Of a DNA stretch of 64,000 nucleotides, positions 23,801 through 34,023 are shown piece by piece. A model generated the notes under the pieces. That model was given only the letters and a program-made list of their open reading frames with translations. It was not told where the DNA came from and searched no databases. The DNA comes from Anomaloglossus baeobatrachus. Lineage: Eukaryota; Chordata; Amphibia; Anura; Aromobatidae. The number at the start of each line of letters is the position of its first letter. Positions within the stretch are counted from its first letter, which is position 1. The stretch lies in the NCBI RefSeq assembly GCF_048569485.1, contig NC_134364.1, positions 129,681,089-129,745,088 on the forward strand. The letters run 5' to 3'. The translations under genes and the position numbers were made by a program.

Positions 23801-26800
23801 CCGGCCGGTGCATGACTCGCTGGTACCTGCGATACGTTGTCCATGTTTTTCCGTAGTTGCTGCACGTCGCTCTGGTACTGCTGTCGGACACGCTCCAGCT
23901 CCTGGTCATGATTTGCCACCTCCTCCTTCAGCGCCCCCTTCAGGGCTGTCAGTTCTCGCTCCTTCTGTCTCAGCAGATCGTCCTGCCTGTACCGAATCTG
24001 CAAAACTGCATCCAACTCTTCCTGCATTTCTTGCAGCTCCTAAAGGGGCGAAGGGAGGTTGGTGGAGCCGGACATGTGCAGATGGGCATTTCACATTGCT
24101 GGGCCTGATGATTGTTCACGGCCCGGGAAACATGGGGCCGCTCCTCTTGTCCACTCAGGTGACAGGGACAATGTAAGTGACCTCTGGACCGGACCTAAGT
24201 GCTCAGAATATTAATGAAGACGCACAGGCTCTGTTTTAACCAGTAAAGTAAAACAGGCAGCTCAAGCAAGCCAAGCTCTGCTATAGAGAGGATGGAAGGG
24301 CCCGGAAGCAGCCGTTACCTTCAGGAGAGCGTGCTTGTCCCCGGTGGCCCCCTTTAAGCGCATTTGGTTCACCTCTTCTTTGGCATCTTGAAGTTTCCCT
24401 TCCAGGGATCGCAGTTTAGTTTCCACTTGTTCTTTACTCATCCGCACCTCAATCAACCTGAGCAAAAGAGAGCAAATATGTTATACGACTAAATACACAG
24501 CGCCAGTGTCAGATATGGGCGAGTGATACACCAAATGCATCCAGTCCCAAAATACAACTACGTGCAACTAATCCTATATGGTGAGATCATGCAAAATCCA
24601 GCACGATCTAAAGACCTGCAGTACACATATTCAGACTGCAGATGGCGCCACAGACTGTGTCATAGGGAGACATTTACAGGGAAGACTCAATACACTAGAA
24701 GATCAAAAAGGTAATTTCAGTAATTCAATACAAAAAGGGAAAACACATTATATATAAAGTCATTACACACAGAGGGATCTATTCCTATATATTATATAGA
24801 GTCATTACACACAGAGGGATCTATTCCTATATATTATATAGAGTCATTACACACAGAGGGATCTATTCCTATATATTATATAGAGTCATTACACACAGAG
24901 GGATCTATTCCTATATATTCTATAGTCATTACACACAGAGGGATCTATTCCTATATATTATATAGAGTCATTACACACAGAGGGATCTATTCCTATATTC
25001 TATAGAGTCATTACACACAGAGGGATCTATTCCTATATATTATATAGAGTCATTACACACAGAGGGATCTATTCCTATATATTATATAGAGTCATTACAC
25101 ACAGAGGGATCTATTCCTATATTCTATATAGAGTCATTACACACAGAGGGATCTATTCCTATATATTATATAAAGTCATTACACACAGAGGGATCTATTC
25201 CTATATATTATATACAGTCATTACACACAGAGGGATCTATTTCATGTGTTTATTTCTGTTAATGTTGATGAATACGGCTTACAGCTGATAAAAACCCAAA
25301 AGTCATTATCTCAGAAAATTAGAATATTATATAAGACCACCTGAAAAAATTATTTTTAACCCCAGAAATGTTGGCGCCTCCTGAAAAGTCTGTGCAGTAA
25401 ATGGCTCAATACTTGGTCGGGTCCTTTTGCATGAATTCCTGCATCAATGTGGCAATGTGGCAGGAGGTGATCAGCCTGTGGCACTGCTGAGGTGTTATGG
25501 AGCCCAGGTTGCTTTGATAGCCGCCTTCAGCTCGTCTGCATTGTTGGCTCTGGTGTCTCTCATAGGTTCTCTATGGGGTTTAGGTCAGGCGAGTTTGCTG
25601 CCAATCAAGCACAGTGATACTGTGGTTAGTAAACCAGGTATTGGTACTGTTGGCAGTGTGGACAGGGGACAAGTCTTGCTGGAAAATGACTTATCCATCT
25701 CCAAAAAGCTTGTCTGCAGAGGGAAGCATGAAGTGCTGTACAATGTCCTGGTAGATGGCTGCGCTGACTTTGGTCTTGATAAAACACAGTGGAGCTACAC
25801 CAGCAGATGACATGGCCCAAACCATCACTGATTGTGGAGACTTCACACCAGACCTCAGCAGCTTGGATTGTGGCCTCCTCTTCCTCCAGACTCTGGGACC
25901 GCGATTTCTACGCTGAGAACAGTCCAGTGCTTTTTCTCCTTGGCCCAGGTAAGACGCTTCTGGCGTTGTCTATTGGTCATGAGTGGCCTGACACAAGGAA
26001 TGTGACACTTGTAGCCCATGTCCTGGATACGTCTGTGTGCGGTGGCTCTAGAAGCACTGACTCCAGCAGCGTCCACTCCTTGTGAAATTTTTGAATGGCT
26101 TTTTCTTAATCTTATCAAGGCTGTGGTTATCCCGGTTGCTTGTGCACCTTTTCTACCACACTTTTCTCTTCCACTCAACTCTCCATTAATATGCTTGGAT
26201 ACAGCTCTCTGAACAGCCAGCTTGTTTAGCAATGACCTTTTGTGGCTTACCCTCCTTGTGGAGTGCGTCAGTGACTGCCTTATGGAAATCTGTCAAGTCA
26301 GCAGTCTTCCCCATGATTGTGTAGCCTACTGAACCAGACTAAGGGACCATTTTAGGAAAACTTTGCATGTGTTTTGCGGTAATTACTCTAATTTTGTGAG
26401 ATAATGACTTTTGGATTTTACCGTATTTTTCGCTGTATAAGACGCACTTTTGTTACCCCAAATTTTGGGGGAAAGTAGGGGGTGCGTCTTATAAACCGAA
26501 TATACGGGGGGGGGGAGGTGTACACATATACATATACATATATATATATATACACACATATATATATACACACTGCAGGGTCCGCTCTGGAGTGGTGCTG
26601 GGGGCAGGTGACAGCTGCGAGTGGCAGCGTTTGATCTCCTGCTCCCGCTCATATAATATGCACAGCCGCTGTCCAGCAGTGTGGTGCTGAAACCGCATCA
26701 CGCTGAGTGGCTGGGGCATATTATATCTGCCTGCCCCCCTGTGATCGCACATGCCCCCCTGTGTTAGCTATGGCCCCCGTGCTGCTGCCCATAGTAAAAT

Positions 26801-29800
26801 AAAAAAACTCTTTACTTACCTCCTCCAGCGTGTCTCCCCGGTCTCCCTCCTGGTGCTGTGATCAGGCACGCAGAGATTTCACTCTGCTGTGCCGATCACA
26901 TGACCGGACCGTGAACCAGGAAATGCAGGCAGGAGGCCGGAGCTCAACCCCAAGGAGGGGGACACGAGGGAGCACAGTGCTGGAGAAGGTAAGGAAAGAG
27001 TTTATTTTACTAAAAGCAGCAGCCTGCGGGCGATATCTAACACATGGGGGTCTGTGTGTGGCAGCCACAGGGGGGGGCCGTGTGTGGCAGCCACAGGGGG
27101 GGCCGTGTGTGGCAGCCACAGGGGGGGCCGTGTGTGGCAGCCACAGGGGGGGGCCGTGTGTGGCAGCCACAGGGGGGGCCGTGTGTGGCAGCCACAGGGG
27201 GGGCCGTGTGTGTCAGGCACAGGGGGGGCCGTGTGTGTCAGGCACAGGGGGGGCCGTGTGTGTCAGGCACAGGGGGGGCCGTGTGTGTCAGGCACAGGGG
27301 GGGCCGTGTGTGTCAGGCACAGGGGGGGCCGTGTGTGTCAGGCACAGGGGGGGCCGTGTGTGTCAGGCACAGGGGGGGCCGTGTGTGTCAGGCACAGGGG
27401 GGGGCCGTGTGTGTCAGGCACAGGGGGGGCCGTGTGTGTCAGGCACAGGGGGGGCCGTGTGTGGCAGCCACAGGGGGGCCGTGTGTAGCAGCCACAGGGG
27501 GGGCCGTGTGTAGCAGCCACAGGGGGGCCGTGTGTGGCAGCCACAGGGGGGGGCCGTGTGTGGCAGCCACAGGGGGGGCCGTGTGTGGCAGCCACAGGGG
27601 GCGTGTGCCAGCACAAGGGGGCTATATTCAATATAAGGTGGCCATATCCAGATTAAGGGGGTTAATTTTAGGATGGGGGGGCTATGAGGGACATATACCC
27701 TATATGATTTGTTAGACGGGCACTGGAATTATAAGACGGACCCCATTTATTAAAAAAAAAATTATTCCTTCACCAAATTTGGGGGTGCGTCTTATAATCC
27801 GGTGCGTCTTATAAAGCGAAAAATACGGTAATTGGCTATAAGCCATAATTATCAACAATAACAGAAATAAACACATGAAATAGATCCCTCTGTGTGTAAT
27901 GACTCTAGATAATATATAGGAATAGATCCCTCTGTGTGTAATGACTCTAGATAATATATAGGAATAGATGCCTCTGTGTGTAATGTCTCTATATAATATA
28001 TAGGAATAGATCCCTCTGTGTGTAATGACTTTATATAATATATAGGAATAGATCCCTCTGTGTGTAATGACTGTATATAATATATAGGAATAGATCCCTC
28101 TGTGTGTAATGTCTCTATATAATATATAGGAATAGATCCCTCTGTGTGTAATGTCTCTATATAATATATAGGAATAGATCCCTCTGTGTGTAATGTCTCT
28201 ATATAATATATAGGAATAGATTCCTCTGTGTGTAATGACTATATAATATATAGGAATAGACCCCTCTGTGTGTAATGACTCTATATAATATATAGAAATA
28301 GATGCCTCTGTGTGTAAGGACTCTACATAATATATAATAAACACATGAAATAGATCCCTCTGTGTGTAATGACTATATAATACATGGAATAGATCCCTCT
28401 GTGTGTAATGACTCTATATAATATATAGGAATAGATCCCTCTGTGTGTAATGACTCTATATAATATATAGGAATAGATCCCTCTGTGTGTAATGACTCTA
28501 TATAATATATAGGAATAGATCCCTCTGTGTGTAATGACTCTATATAATATATAGGAATAGATCCCTCTGTGTGTAATGACTCTATATAATATATAGGAAT
28601 AGATCCCTCTGTGTGATCCCTCTATATAATATATGCATTTCCCTTTTTGTATTGAATTACTAAGAATAAATTACCTTTTTGCTGATATTCTAATTTCTTG
28701 AGACGCACCTGTACATTCCTAGCCATGAACTCAGTTTCCTCATTGCATGAAATGTCAACCACAGCATGTTATAAATTAACCTATACAATGTACTGACCCC
28801 ATGCCGGGGCTGTAAATGTCTCCTCCGCACCTTGGCAGATTTAGTTATGACATTATTTGAAAATCTGAGCCATCTCGCTCCTCTCTTATTTACATACAGG
28901 AGAAGGACTACAGATTCCAGGACTTACTCCTGAGACATGGAGTTCAGCTCGTTCTTTTTTTTCTCCAGAAGTTCCTTTAGTTTTCTGCACTCTTCTACAG
29001 ACTCCTCCAGATGAATCTCCAGTCTCTGGGTGGACGACTTTGGACGAGAAGCTTCCTGCCTCAGTCTTTGCTGTGAAAAAGAAAGATGAAAACATTCAAG
29101 AGTGGATAGGTAATTTCGATATTATGTGTATCCGTGTGGACGTCTGCTGGGTCAGAGGCACATGAGAAGTAGGGTCCATCTCAACTTTTACCTTCATTTC
29201 ATCGTCCAGCTGCTGCTGAAGTTCGGACACTCTCCTCTCCAGGTCCTTCTTCTGAGAGACCAGAGTCCTGGTGTCATCTCCTGGGGAGGCCTACAGAGAT
29301 ATCAACAATGTTAGCAAAAGCAGAGGCTACTATGGCAGCTAACCTACAGCTTATAGCTACCAAAACTGAATTTGGCCAAAGGAAATCCCCTTGGATTCTC
29401 ACACACGTACTTGAAAGGACTGAAGCTTTTCCAACAGTAGACTTGTCTTTTTCCGCAGAAAAGCATCACTCTCATTAGACCTAAGGGGTTTAAGAAATGC
29501 ATTTAGTATAGACACTTATGAGACAACTTATGACGTAAAGTCAAATCTGCAGTACAGACCCGTCCCGGAGGGTGCTGTAAATCATCTCACGAGTGGGGTC
29601 ATCTTGCTGCTGGTCCTTCAGAAGGTCTGGAGTGCTCTTCAACTAATAAAAGAAATATGTCAGTAGGCCACAGAGAGTGATAACTATAGAGATACTGGCA
29701 CAACGTCACGATACCTGCAGCTCTGACTGGACCGTTCTCTGCTGTGACTGAGTCAGTGGCTCTTCCAGCGTTTGTGCCAACCATTCTTTCGTCAGCCGAG

Positions 29801-30806
29801 TCTTGTTGACACCCTCCCTTTCCAGGGGAGCTCTGTCAAACACCCGGCTGTCCTGGCGGTGACTCTGTTGTACGCTTCTTTCTGTTGTCTGCACTTCTCT
29901 GTAGTCTGTGGTGTCCTGTTGAGACTTCCGTCCGTCCAAGCTCTGTGATCGCTTCCTCTCATCTTTCATGGCCTGGCTCCTTCTTGCCGTCCGCCCCCTC
30001 ATCTGGACCTTATTATCAAATTTATTGATTAGAGAGTCCACGGAAGAGAGCGGCTTGGTGTCTATATCTTCACTTGGCAGCTTTGGCGAGGATGACGTTG
30101 GGAAGTCGCTCTTCCTCTGTTGTGAAGCGGAGAAAGAGGTAGGTTGTTGGCTAGTTACCGGCTTATATTTCCCAGTTGTGACCTCCCCATTGCCCGTCTT
30201 CTTCAGACTTCCACGGCTGCCTGACGATTGGGAGTATGTAGTGTCGAGGGTGGAGGATCGTTCACTGTAGTGTCCATCGTAGCCATAAGAGTCCTCCTGT
30301 TCTGCATCAATTAAAGACCCATGGGACTGTGACCTCCTGAGCTCCTCACGGCGTGCTGGCTGCAGAGCTCGGGGCTTGCTGCGAGGCCTGGAGGTTTGCT
30401 CCTCATCTGAGGTACTGCTGTAGTGAGAGCCAGTTTGGTGGTATGTCCTATTGCTATATGGGTTTTCTGGCATGTCTGATTCTGAGCTAATAGAGTGGAC
30501 TGTCCGGCTAGCCTTGGTGGTGAGTCCCTGGTACTCAGGCGTGGAGTTGGAGGAGGCATTTCCATAGGAGTTGTTCGTTTTGATCTGAACCCCGTATGAA
30601 GATTTAGTTTTGTCTCCGCTGTTGAGAACCACAAATGGTTGTCCGTCTATGCCCTGAACCCGGATGGCCACGCCGTACGAGTCTTGCTTGGACCTGATGC
30701 TCCTGGGCTTCCTGTTCTCTTTCAGATCATCGATAAAACGGATCTGGACTCCTTGGCCCACGGGTAAGTGTTGCTCGGCCATGTCTCCATTAACACGTCT
30801 TTCCAT
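14679..30806 (-). CDS. CGN: Cingulin, 21 coding exons, 1,349 aa
   Basis: Cingulin is a cytoplasmic tight-junction plaque protein that binds ZO-1, actin/myosin and GEF-H1. Coding exons (high to low): 30806-29715, 29642-29560, 29480-29411, 29290-29192, 29070-28928, 24457-24319, 24039-23827, 23568-23420, 19933-19792, 19703-19491, 19388-19176, 19075-18869, 18766-18509, 18426-18256, 18174-18013, 17560-17471, 17094-17011, 16585-16467, 16337-16229, 16140-15977, 14808-14679. All junctions are GT/AG and phases agree; the sum is 4,050 nt, with no internal stop. Layout: head 1-364 with the ZO-1 motif, linker, coiled-coil rod about 416-1307, tail ending [16 protein letters not shown] at the end identifies cingulin, not its paralogue CGNL1. 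The start [12 protein letters not shown] follows a clean acceptor (TTTTCAG at 30818). Mammalian cingulin is ~150 residues shorter. The gene looks functional despite heavily repeat-filled introns. Confidence 0.95.
14980..15275. mobile_element. TA-flanked MITE (Tc1/mariner type) in CGN intron 21
   Basis: Left terminus TAATGTGTCCACCCATATCC and right terminus GGTATGGGTGGACACACTG are inverted copies, with TA at 14978-14979 and 15276-15277. It is 296 bp with no coding capacity. TA duplication points to Tc1/mariner mobilisation. Confidence 0.75.
15278..15976. other. Remainder of CGN intron 21, nothing recognised
   Basis: Single-copy-looking A/T-rich intron sequence. No repeat unit, RNA gene or open frame that I can support. 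Confidence 0.5.
17174..17470. other. Part of CGN intron 17, nothing recognised
   Basis: Ordinary intron sequence. It has a loose partial duplication of 'cttactcttcctgagtgtcacc' style text at 17229-17320 but no defined element. Confidence 0.4.
19176..19388 (-). CDS. CGN: CGN coding exon 12: third 71-residue rod module
   Basis: 213 bp, phase 0 at both ends, 71 residues beginning [13 protein letters not shown] and containing [14 protein letters not shown]. About 46 of 71 residues equal the next module upstream (19491-19703). Hydrophobic residues keep a coiled-coil spacing. A symmetric exon of this kind can be duplicated without breaking the frame. Confidence 0.93.
19491..19703 (-). CDS. CGN: CGN coding exon 11: second 71-residue rod module
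   Basis: 213 bp, phase 0/0, beginning [13 protein letters not shown] and containing [14 protein letters not shown]. Only 102 bp of intron separate it from its near twin at 19176-19388, as expected of a tandem exon duplication. Confidence 0.93.
20039..20681. mobile_element. Solo LTR of an LTR retrotransposon (fossil), CGN intron 9
   Basis: It starts TGTCATGATCC and ends GTGTGACA, the TG...CA ends of an LTR, over about 643 bp. No interior sequence lies on either side, so it looks like a solo LTR left by recombination. Orientation is probably plus, from the TGTCATGATCC start. A clean target duplication is not visible, which suggests moderate age. Family (Gypsy-like or other) is not resolved. 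Confidence 0.6.
20725..20934. mobile_element. Small MITE with GTGATGAGCGAGC termini
   Basis: Left end GTGATGAGCGAGCTCGG and right end GTGCTCGCTCATCATT are inverted repeats, about 210 bp apart. The middle carries 'gggaacatgaac' and 'ttatgggcacccgag' passages. Such ends are common in frog and fish genomes; Harbinger or hAT origin is possible but not shown. Confidence 0.6.
20935..21742. other. Intron 9 sequence, nothing recognised
   Basis: No open frame of substance, no tandem repeat and no terminal inverted repeat. It leads into the splice-donor-derived minisatellite. Confidence 0.5.
21743..23413. repeat. Two-phase minisatellite (26-bp then 23-bp units) at the start of CGN intron 9
   Basis: About 15 copies of a 26-bp unit (…CACCTGGGTCACGCCCACTC…) are followed, toward the exon, by about 55 copies of a 23-bp unit (CCACCTTGGTCACACTCACT + CCT). 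On the transcribed minus strand the 23-bp unit contains GGAGGAGTGAGTGTGACC, the same sequence as the exon 9 end plus its 5' splice site. The array therefore abuts exon 9 and looks derived from that junction. Long plus-strand open frames over it are artefacts: the unit is stop-free in all three plus frames. Confidence 0.95.
23411..23425 (-). promoter_or_regulatory. CGN: CGN exon 9 5' splice site, parent of the array
   Basis: The minus strand reads GGAGGA|GTGAGTATG with the exon ending at 23420. The splice phase is fixed by the next exon (GA|G, Glu). Reading past the donor gives GAG TGA, an immediate stop, so any use of a downstream copy in the array would end translation. Confidence 0.85.
23827..24039 (-). 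CDS. CGN: CGN coding exon 8: first 71-residue rod module
   Basis: 213 bp, phase 0/0, 71 residues with [14 protein letters not shown]. It shares about 28 of 71 residues with coding exon 11, and it is the version that best matches the single module I recall in human cingulin ([20 protein letters not shown]). It is separated from the other two modules by coding exons 9 and 10. Confidence 0.93.
24755..25242. repeat. 42-bp minisatellite in the left Tc1 terminus
   Basis: About 12 tandem copies of a 42-bp unit (AGTCATTACACACAGAGGGA + TCTATTCCTATATATTATATAG) with small length variants. It matches, in reverse complement, the array at 27885-28620. Confidence 0.93.
25440..26314 (-). pseudogene. Tc1 transposase, decayed (CGN intron 6)
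   Basis: It starts [33 protein letters not shown]-like sequence (26314 downward), a typical Tc1 N-terminal DNA-binding region. A middle block around 25870-26215 contains REKCGRKG and a Tc1-like [23 protein letters not shown] remnant of the third catalytic motif lies near 25580. Stops and frame changes are frequent and the first catalytic Asp region is unreadable. It is older than the Tc1 copies at 6.3 and 47.6 kb. Confidence 0.8.
26421..27828. mobile_element. TA-flanked element with CCGTATTTTTCGC termini, nested in the Tc1
   Basis: Termini CCGTATTTTTCGCTGTATAA (left) and TTATAAAGCGAAAAATACGG (right) are inverted repeats, with TA at 26419-26420 and 27829-27830. Around it the host Tc1 terminus continues ('gacttttggattt | attggctataagcc'), which shows a clean insertion. 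The interior has a TA-rich microsatellite near 26525-26570, a GC-rich stretch with no clear transposase, and a 25-bp G-rich minisatellite. I recognise the terminus as a widespread vertebrate repeat type but will not name a superfamily. Confidence 0.8.
27057..27605. repeat. 25-26-bp G-rich minisatellite
   Basis: About 22 copies of CACAGGGGGGGCCGTGTGTG + GCAGC, with a TGTCAGG variant filling the middle third. Each unit has a run of 6-8 G. Plus-strand open frames over it are unit artefacts. Confidence 0.93.
27885..28620. repeat. 42-bp minisatellite in the right Tc1 terminus
   Basis: About 17 copies of the reverse complement of the unit at 24755-25242. An 'acacatgaaatagatccctc' copy recurs near 28335, matching the inner boundary at 27875, so part of the array includes a re-amplified inner junction. 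Confidence 0.93.
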
Positions 30807-30817
30807 TCACCCAAAAA
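29715..30817 (-). CDS. CGN: CGN first coding exon: head domain with ZO-1 motif
   Basis: It encodes residues 1-364, preceded by 11 nt of 5' UTR. The ZO-1-interaction motif [19 protein letters not shown] lies at about residues 43-61. A Ser-rich stretch [11 protein letters not shown] corresponds to the phosphorylated region of mammalian cingulin. [13 protein letters not shown] and the basic RGRTARRSQ[12 protein letters not shown] stretch follow. A second Met (residue 9, MAEQ) is a possible alternative start; the human protein has the same arrangement (ME…MAEP). The donor is CTGCAG|GTAT. Confidence 0.94.
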
Positions 30818-32149
30818 CTGAAAAGAACAAGAAAAAAAAAAAAAGAGTGAGAACCAGGCTAAATCCTGCGAGGCACGGTGCCCGGCATACGCAGACTGAG
30901 GAGTAACAGGACCTGCATAGCACGGTCTTCATTCTACAGTGGGTAAGTGTTACCTGATAGGACAGCGGCAGATTGTCTGGTCTCTGTGAGAATAGAACAA
31001 CCCGAGAATTCACACTTCATCGGAAACAATAGAGGAATGTGACATATTGGAAAATGCAGAAATACCCCAGGTGCAAGACCAACACAACAAAGGCCTGAGG
31101 GGCGGCTTCACCCCTAGCATGATGGCCGCTGGATACGGGAGGAGCTTAGTCCAGACAGAAACCGGGTGCGCTGCATTTTTTCCCCTTCTTGTATTTCTAT
31201 GGCCTGTGACCTATTGTGTTTTACAGGTGCATTCTCCAGATTCCCACATCGTACACAGCCATAGACCAACATGGTAAGTGCGCGTGCATTGTGGTTCATT
31301 TCTCTTCTACGATGGCACCCTCGCCCGTCCGTGCCTCTAGTGCACATATTTCTCACCTCGACAGCTGCTACTTGGGGCATGGTGTCCATTTTTCATCATT
31401 CAGCCCTGCAGAATTCCCTGCTCACTAGCTCCCCCTATGGTTGGTGACGGGGTGAAACAACTGCAATGTCATAGAACAATTAACAAGTAACGAGCGCTGC
31501 ACTACATTCTGCTGCATCAGTCCAGATTCCTCAGCTCATTACACGACCCAGTTGTTTCCCTGTGATCTGCCTGATCAGTGAACGCTTGGCTGCAGCGATT
31601 TCCATATAAATGTGGGGTGCGGGGGGCTGCGCGGCTGCCGGACGGAGATAACATTGCGGGCACTTGTGATGTTTGCAGCTGCTGATGTTAATGTAATACA
31701 TGAAGTCATCGTTATCTCAGCGGCTTTTCTCCTTCCACCGCGAGTCTCGTGCTATAAAATAAATGATGACTGCGGCTTAGAACGAGCAGGCGGCACAATG
31801 AGGAAGCGCCTGCTGAGCCGAGCGGCACGACACCGCGCCCGCACTGTGACATTGGTACAGAGATGCTCAATGAAGGCTACACCACGGACAGGTCAGGGGC
31901 GGACAATAGGCGTGACCCTCTAGAATAGTGATTATTACATCATTTCCCACCACAAGCTCCCCACGCATCAGATACCAGAACCTTGGTGGTGACGGATCTT
32001 GTATCGTTCCCGTCTGGAAGTATCGTTCCATCAAACGTATCTATTTTGGCAGCCAAGTCGTTCCCTGCCCTCAGGACAACTCAAGGATATAATGCGTCAC
32101 AAATCTGCACATCTTCCGCAACAAATATTGGGAGATATTGGTAATCACC
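30818..32149. other. CGN intron 1, proximal part, no repeat or gene recognised
   Basis: An A-rich run lies at 30827-30844 (a T-run upstream of the coding acceptor on the minus strand). A possible small untranslated exon on the minus strand (about 30953-30985, bounded by TCTCACAG and ATCAG|GTAACA) is the only splice-like feature I can point to. Confidence 0.35.
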
Positions 32150-32157
32150 GTCAAAGG

Positions 32158-32829
32158 CAGGGGTGGGGACCCTATGGCTCGTGAGGCAGATGTGGCTCTT
32201 TCGATGGCCGCATCTGGCTCGCAAACAAATCTTCTGGGGGAAAATGGGGGGTGCATCTTACAAACTGCATATGGCTTACCGGGGCGGCAATACTGCGGGC
32301 TCGTGGGGTGTCGCGGCGGTGGACGCCATTGATCTGAGGGCTGCTTTGAATCTCCCGCAGTTGACGAGATCGACTTCAAGAAAATGGCCGCGGAGGTGGC
32401 ATGTATGCAGTTAGGACTCTGCGGCCATTTTCTTGAAGTCCATCGCGTCGATCTGCACACGCGCCACGGCCATTTTCTTGAAGTCGATCTCATCAACTGC
32501 ACGAGATTCATAGCAGCCCACCGGCAGATCAATGGTCCTCGCCGCCACGACACTCCACAAGCCTGCAGCAGCATCGCTGACCCTCCGCTGCCGCACACTG
32601 AGCCATGACACCCCCGCTTCTGAACTTACCTACAGATCAATGTCGCCTGCCACCATGACACCCCACAGCAGTATCACTGACCCTCTTGAGCCGCAACACC
32701 CCGTCCTCCGTGCCCGCAGCATGGGCAACCCTGCCTCCTGGGACCCTCTGAGCCGCTCCACCACCGCTCCCTACTGGTGAAATATGTGGTGTTCATGGCT
32801 CTGTTAGAGAAAAAGGTTCCCGATCCCTG
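32158..32829. mobile_element. hAT element, non-autonomous, with 8-bp target duplication
   Basis: Termini CAGGGGTGGGGACC (left) and GGTTCCCGATCCCTG (right) are inverted repeats of the hAT 'CAGGG' type. The flanks are GTCAAAGG (32150-32157) and GTCTAAGG (32830-32837), 7 of 8 identical, as hAT transposition leaves. Inside, a ~30-bp passage with 'cttcaagaaaatggcc' near 32365-32390 recurs inverted near 32412-32490. No transposase. Confidence 0.85.
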
Positions 32830-32837
32830 GTCTAAGG

Positions 32838-34023
32838 CCAAGTCCAGGCGAGCATTATAAGAATAAATAGCTAGAGGACATTTCGCACCCCTTGGGGTTC
32901 CATATGGTCATTTTTCACTTGTGTGTGAAAGCCCCATTTCCCGTTCCTTCTTAATCTTTGCACCTTATCCATGCGACTGGTGCCATTTTAGTTTTGTTTA
33001 TATTCAATAGCGCGACGACTAATGCATTGAGCTTTTTCATGACCTCGGTCCCTGTGGAAGAACATTGCTGTGAGGGTTTCCTTGGCGCGGCATCCCTCGC
33101 GCCCCCCGGTGGGTATTATGTAACGTGAGGCGCCATTGCGCTGCTACGTTGACTTCTTTTGCTTCATCGACATTCGTCCAGCTGCTGATTGGATGCAGGG
33201 CTCACGTGGCTTAACAGTGCCACATGAACCACAGAAGACGACGCGCCATCGCTGCAGCGGCACCAGTGCGGGAGGGGAGTATTTTGGGGGCCTACTTCAT
33301 TTATTGAGGTAATGGGAAATGGACACGAAGGTCTGTGGAATTTGCTGCCAGTTTGGTGCAAACATTCCCTACAAGCGTGTGATAACGCCAGCAGCGGATA
33401 TCTGCCATATACAGACGGACCTCAGCATTGGAGATAAGGGAAATTAAGGGGGGATCATGGGGTCATTATTCAGCCCTACAGGCAGCATCTCCCTAATATG
33501 AAAATGCTGATAACAGGGAACAATAAACCCCATTCTCCGGTCCTACAGACCAAGTACTCCTCACCTGCAGGAGTCTCCATACTGCCCTGGAATATGATAT
33601 GAATGAACTACAACTCCCAGCATGGCCGTACATGTGTAACGCTGGGATCCGGCGCAGATGTCTGGCCGGTGAAGGTGTGCCGCACACACCTCGCTGACAC
33701 ATTCTTACCACCAAGGCCCTCAATCATTAACCTGCTGCTCTCCATAGAGGAAGTACAATCAGCTCACACCTCCGCCCGGTGAAACTGCTCCGCGGGTTAC
33801 AGATCCCTTTCACCGGCCAAAAGCCTGAAATGTCAACAAGAGCGACGCTGCCAAACCACAGACGGCAACACAAGGAGACGGCACCTGGAGCCCGTACTGC
33901 AATAATAATAATAATCTTTATTTCTATAGCACCAACATATTCCGCAGCGCTTTACAATTCAGAGCGGTGTCCAACATTTCAAAAATAAGATCATACACTG
34001 AAAAGCTTGGTGGAGCCACTAAA
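32838..34023. other. CGN intron 1, middle part
   Basis: No gene seen. 33606-33626 has 'actacaactcccagcatg', a dispersed-repeat motif. A conserved frog repeat core ('aatctttatttctatagc … ccgcagcgctttacaatt') lies at about 33901-33962, preceded by an (AAT)n run. Confidence 0.45.
33901..33965. repeat. AAT microsatellite plus conserved dispersed-repeat core
   Basis: (AAT)n followed by CTTTATTTCTATAGCACCAA and CCGCAGCGCTTTACAATT, a short sequence found all over amphibian genomes as I recall. A decayed relative may lie at about 47447-47485. Confidence 0.6.

Larger units (their letters stand above)
24699..28711 (-). mobile_element. Tc1-like element in CGN intron 6 with minisatellite-expanded termini and a nested insertion
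   Basis: Both ends carry the same inverted sequence ('ggtaatttcagtaattcaat' at left; 'attgaattactaagaataaattacc' at right), then a 42-bp minisatellite in opposite orientations, then a second inverted stretch ('atttcatgtgtttatttctgtt' at 25240 and its complement at 27870). A minus-strand transposase remnant lies inside. The right terminus ends GACGCACCTG next to TA at 28712-28713; the left terminus is truncated. A 1.4-kb TA-flanked element is inserted at 26421-27828. The basic family (start near AGAAATTAGAATAT) is a widespread fish/frog Tc1. Confidence 0.85.

Noticed and set aside
26830-27715. G-rich array as an interstitial telomere
   Set aside because: The unit is 25 bp with CACAGGGGGGG, not TTAGGG.
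24755-28620. Regularly spaced repeats that could suggest a CRISPR array
   Set aside because: The units are tandem without unique spacers, and the setting is a vertebrate intron.
14710-30806. Assignment of the gene to paracingulin (CGNL1)
   Set aside because: The head sequence [19 protein letters not shown] and the end [12 protein letters not shown] match cingulin; CGNL1 ends quite differently.
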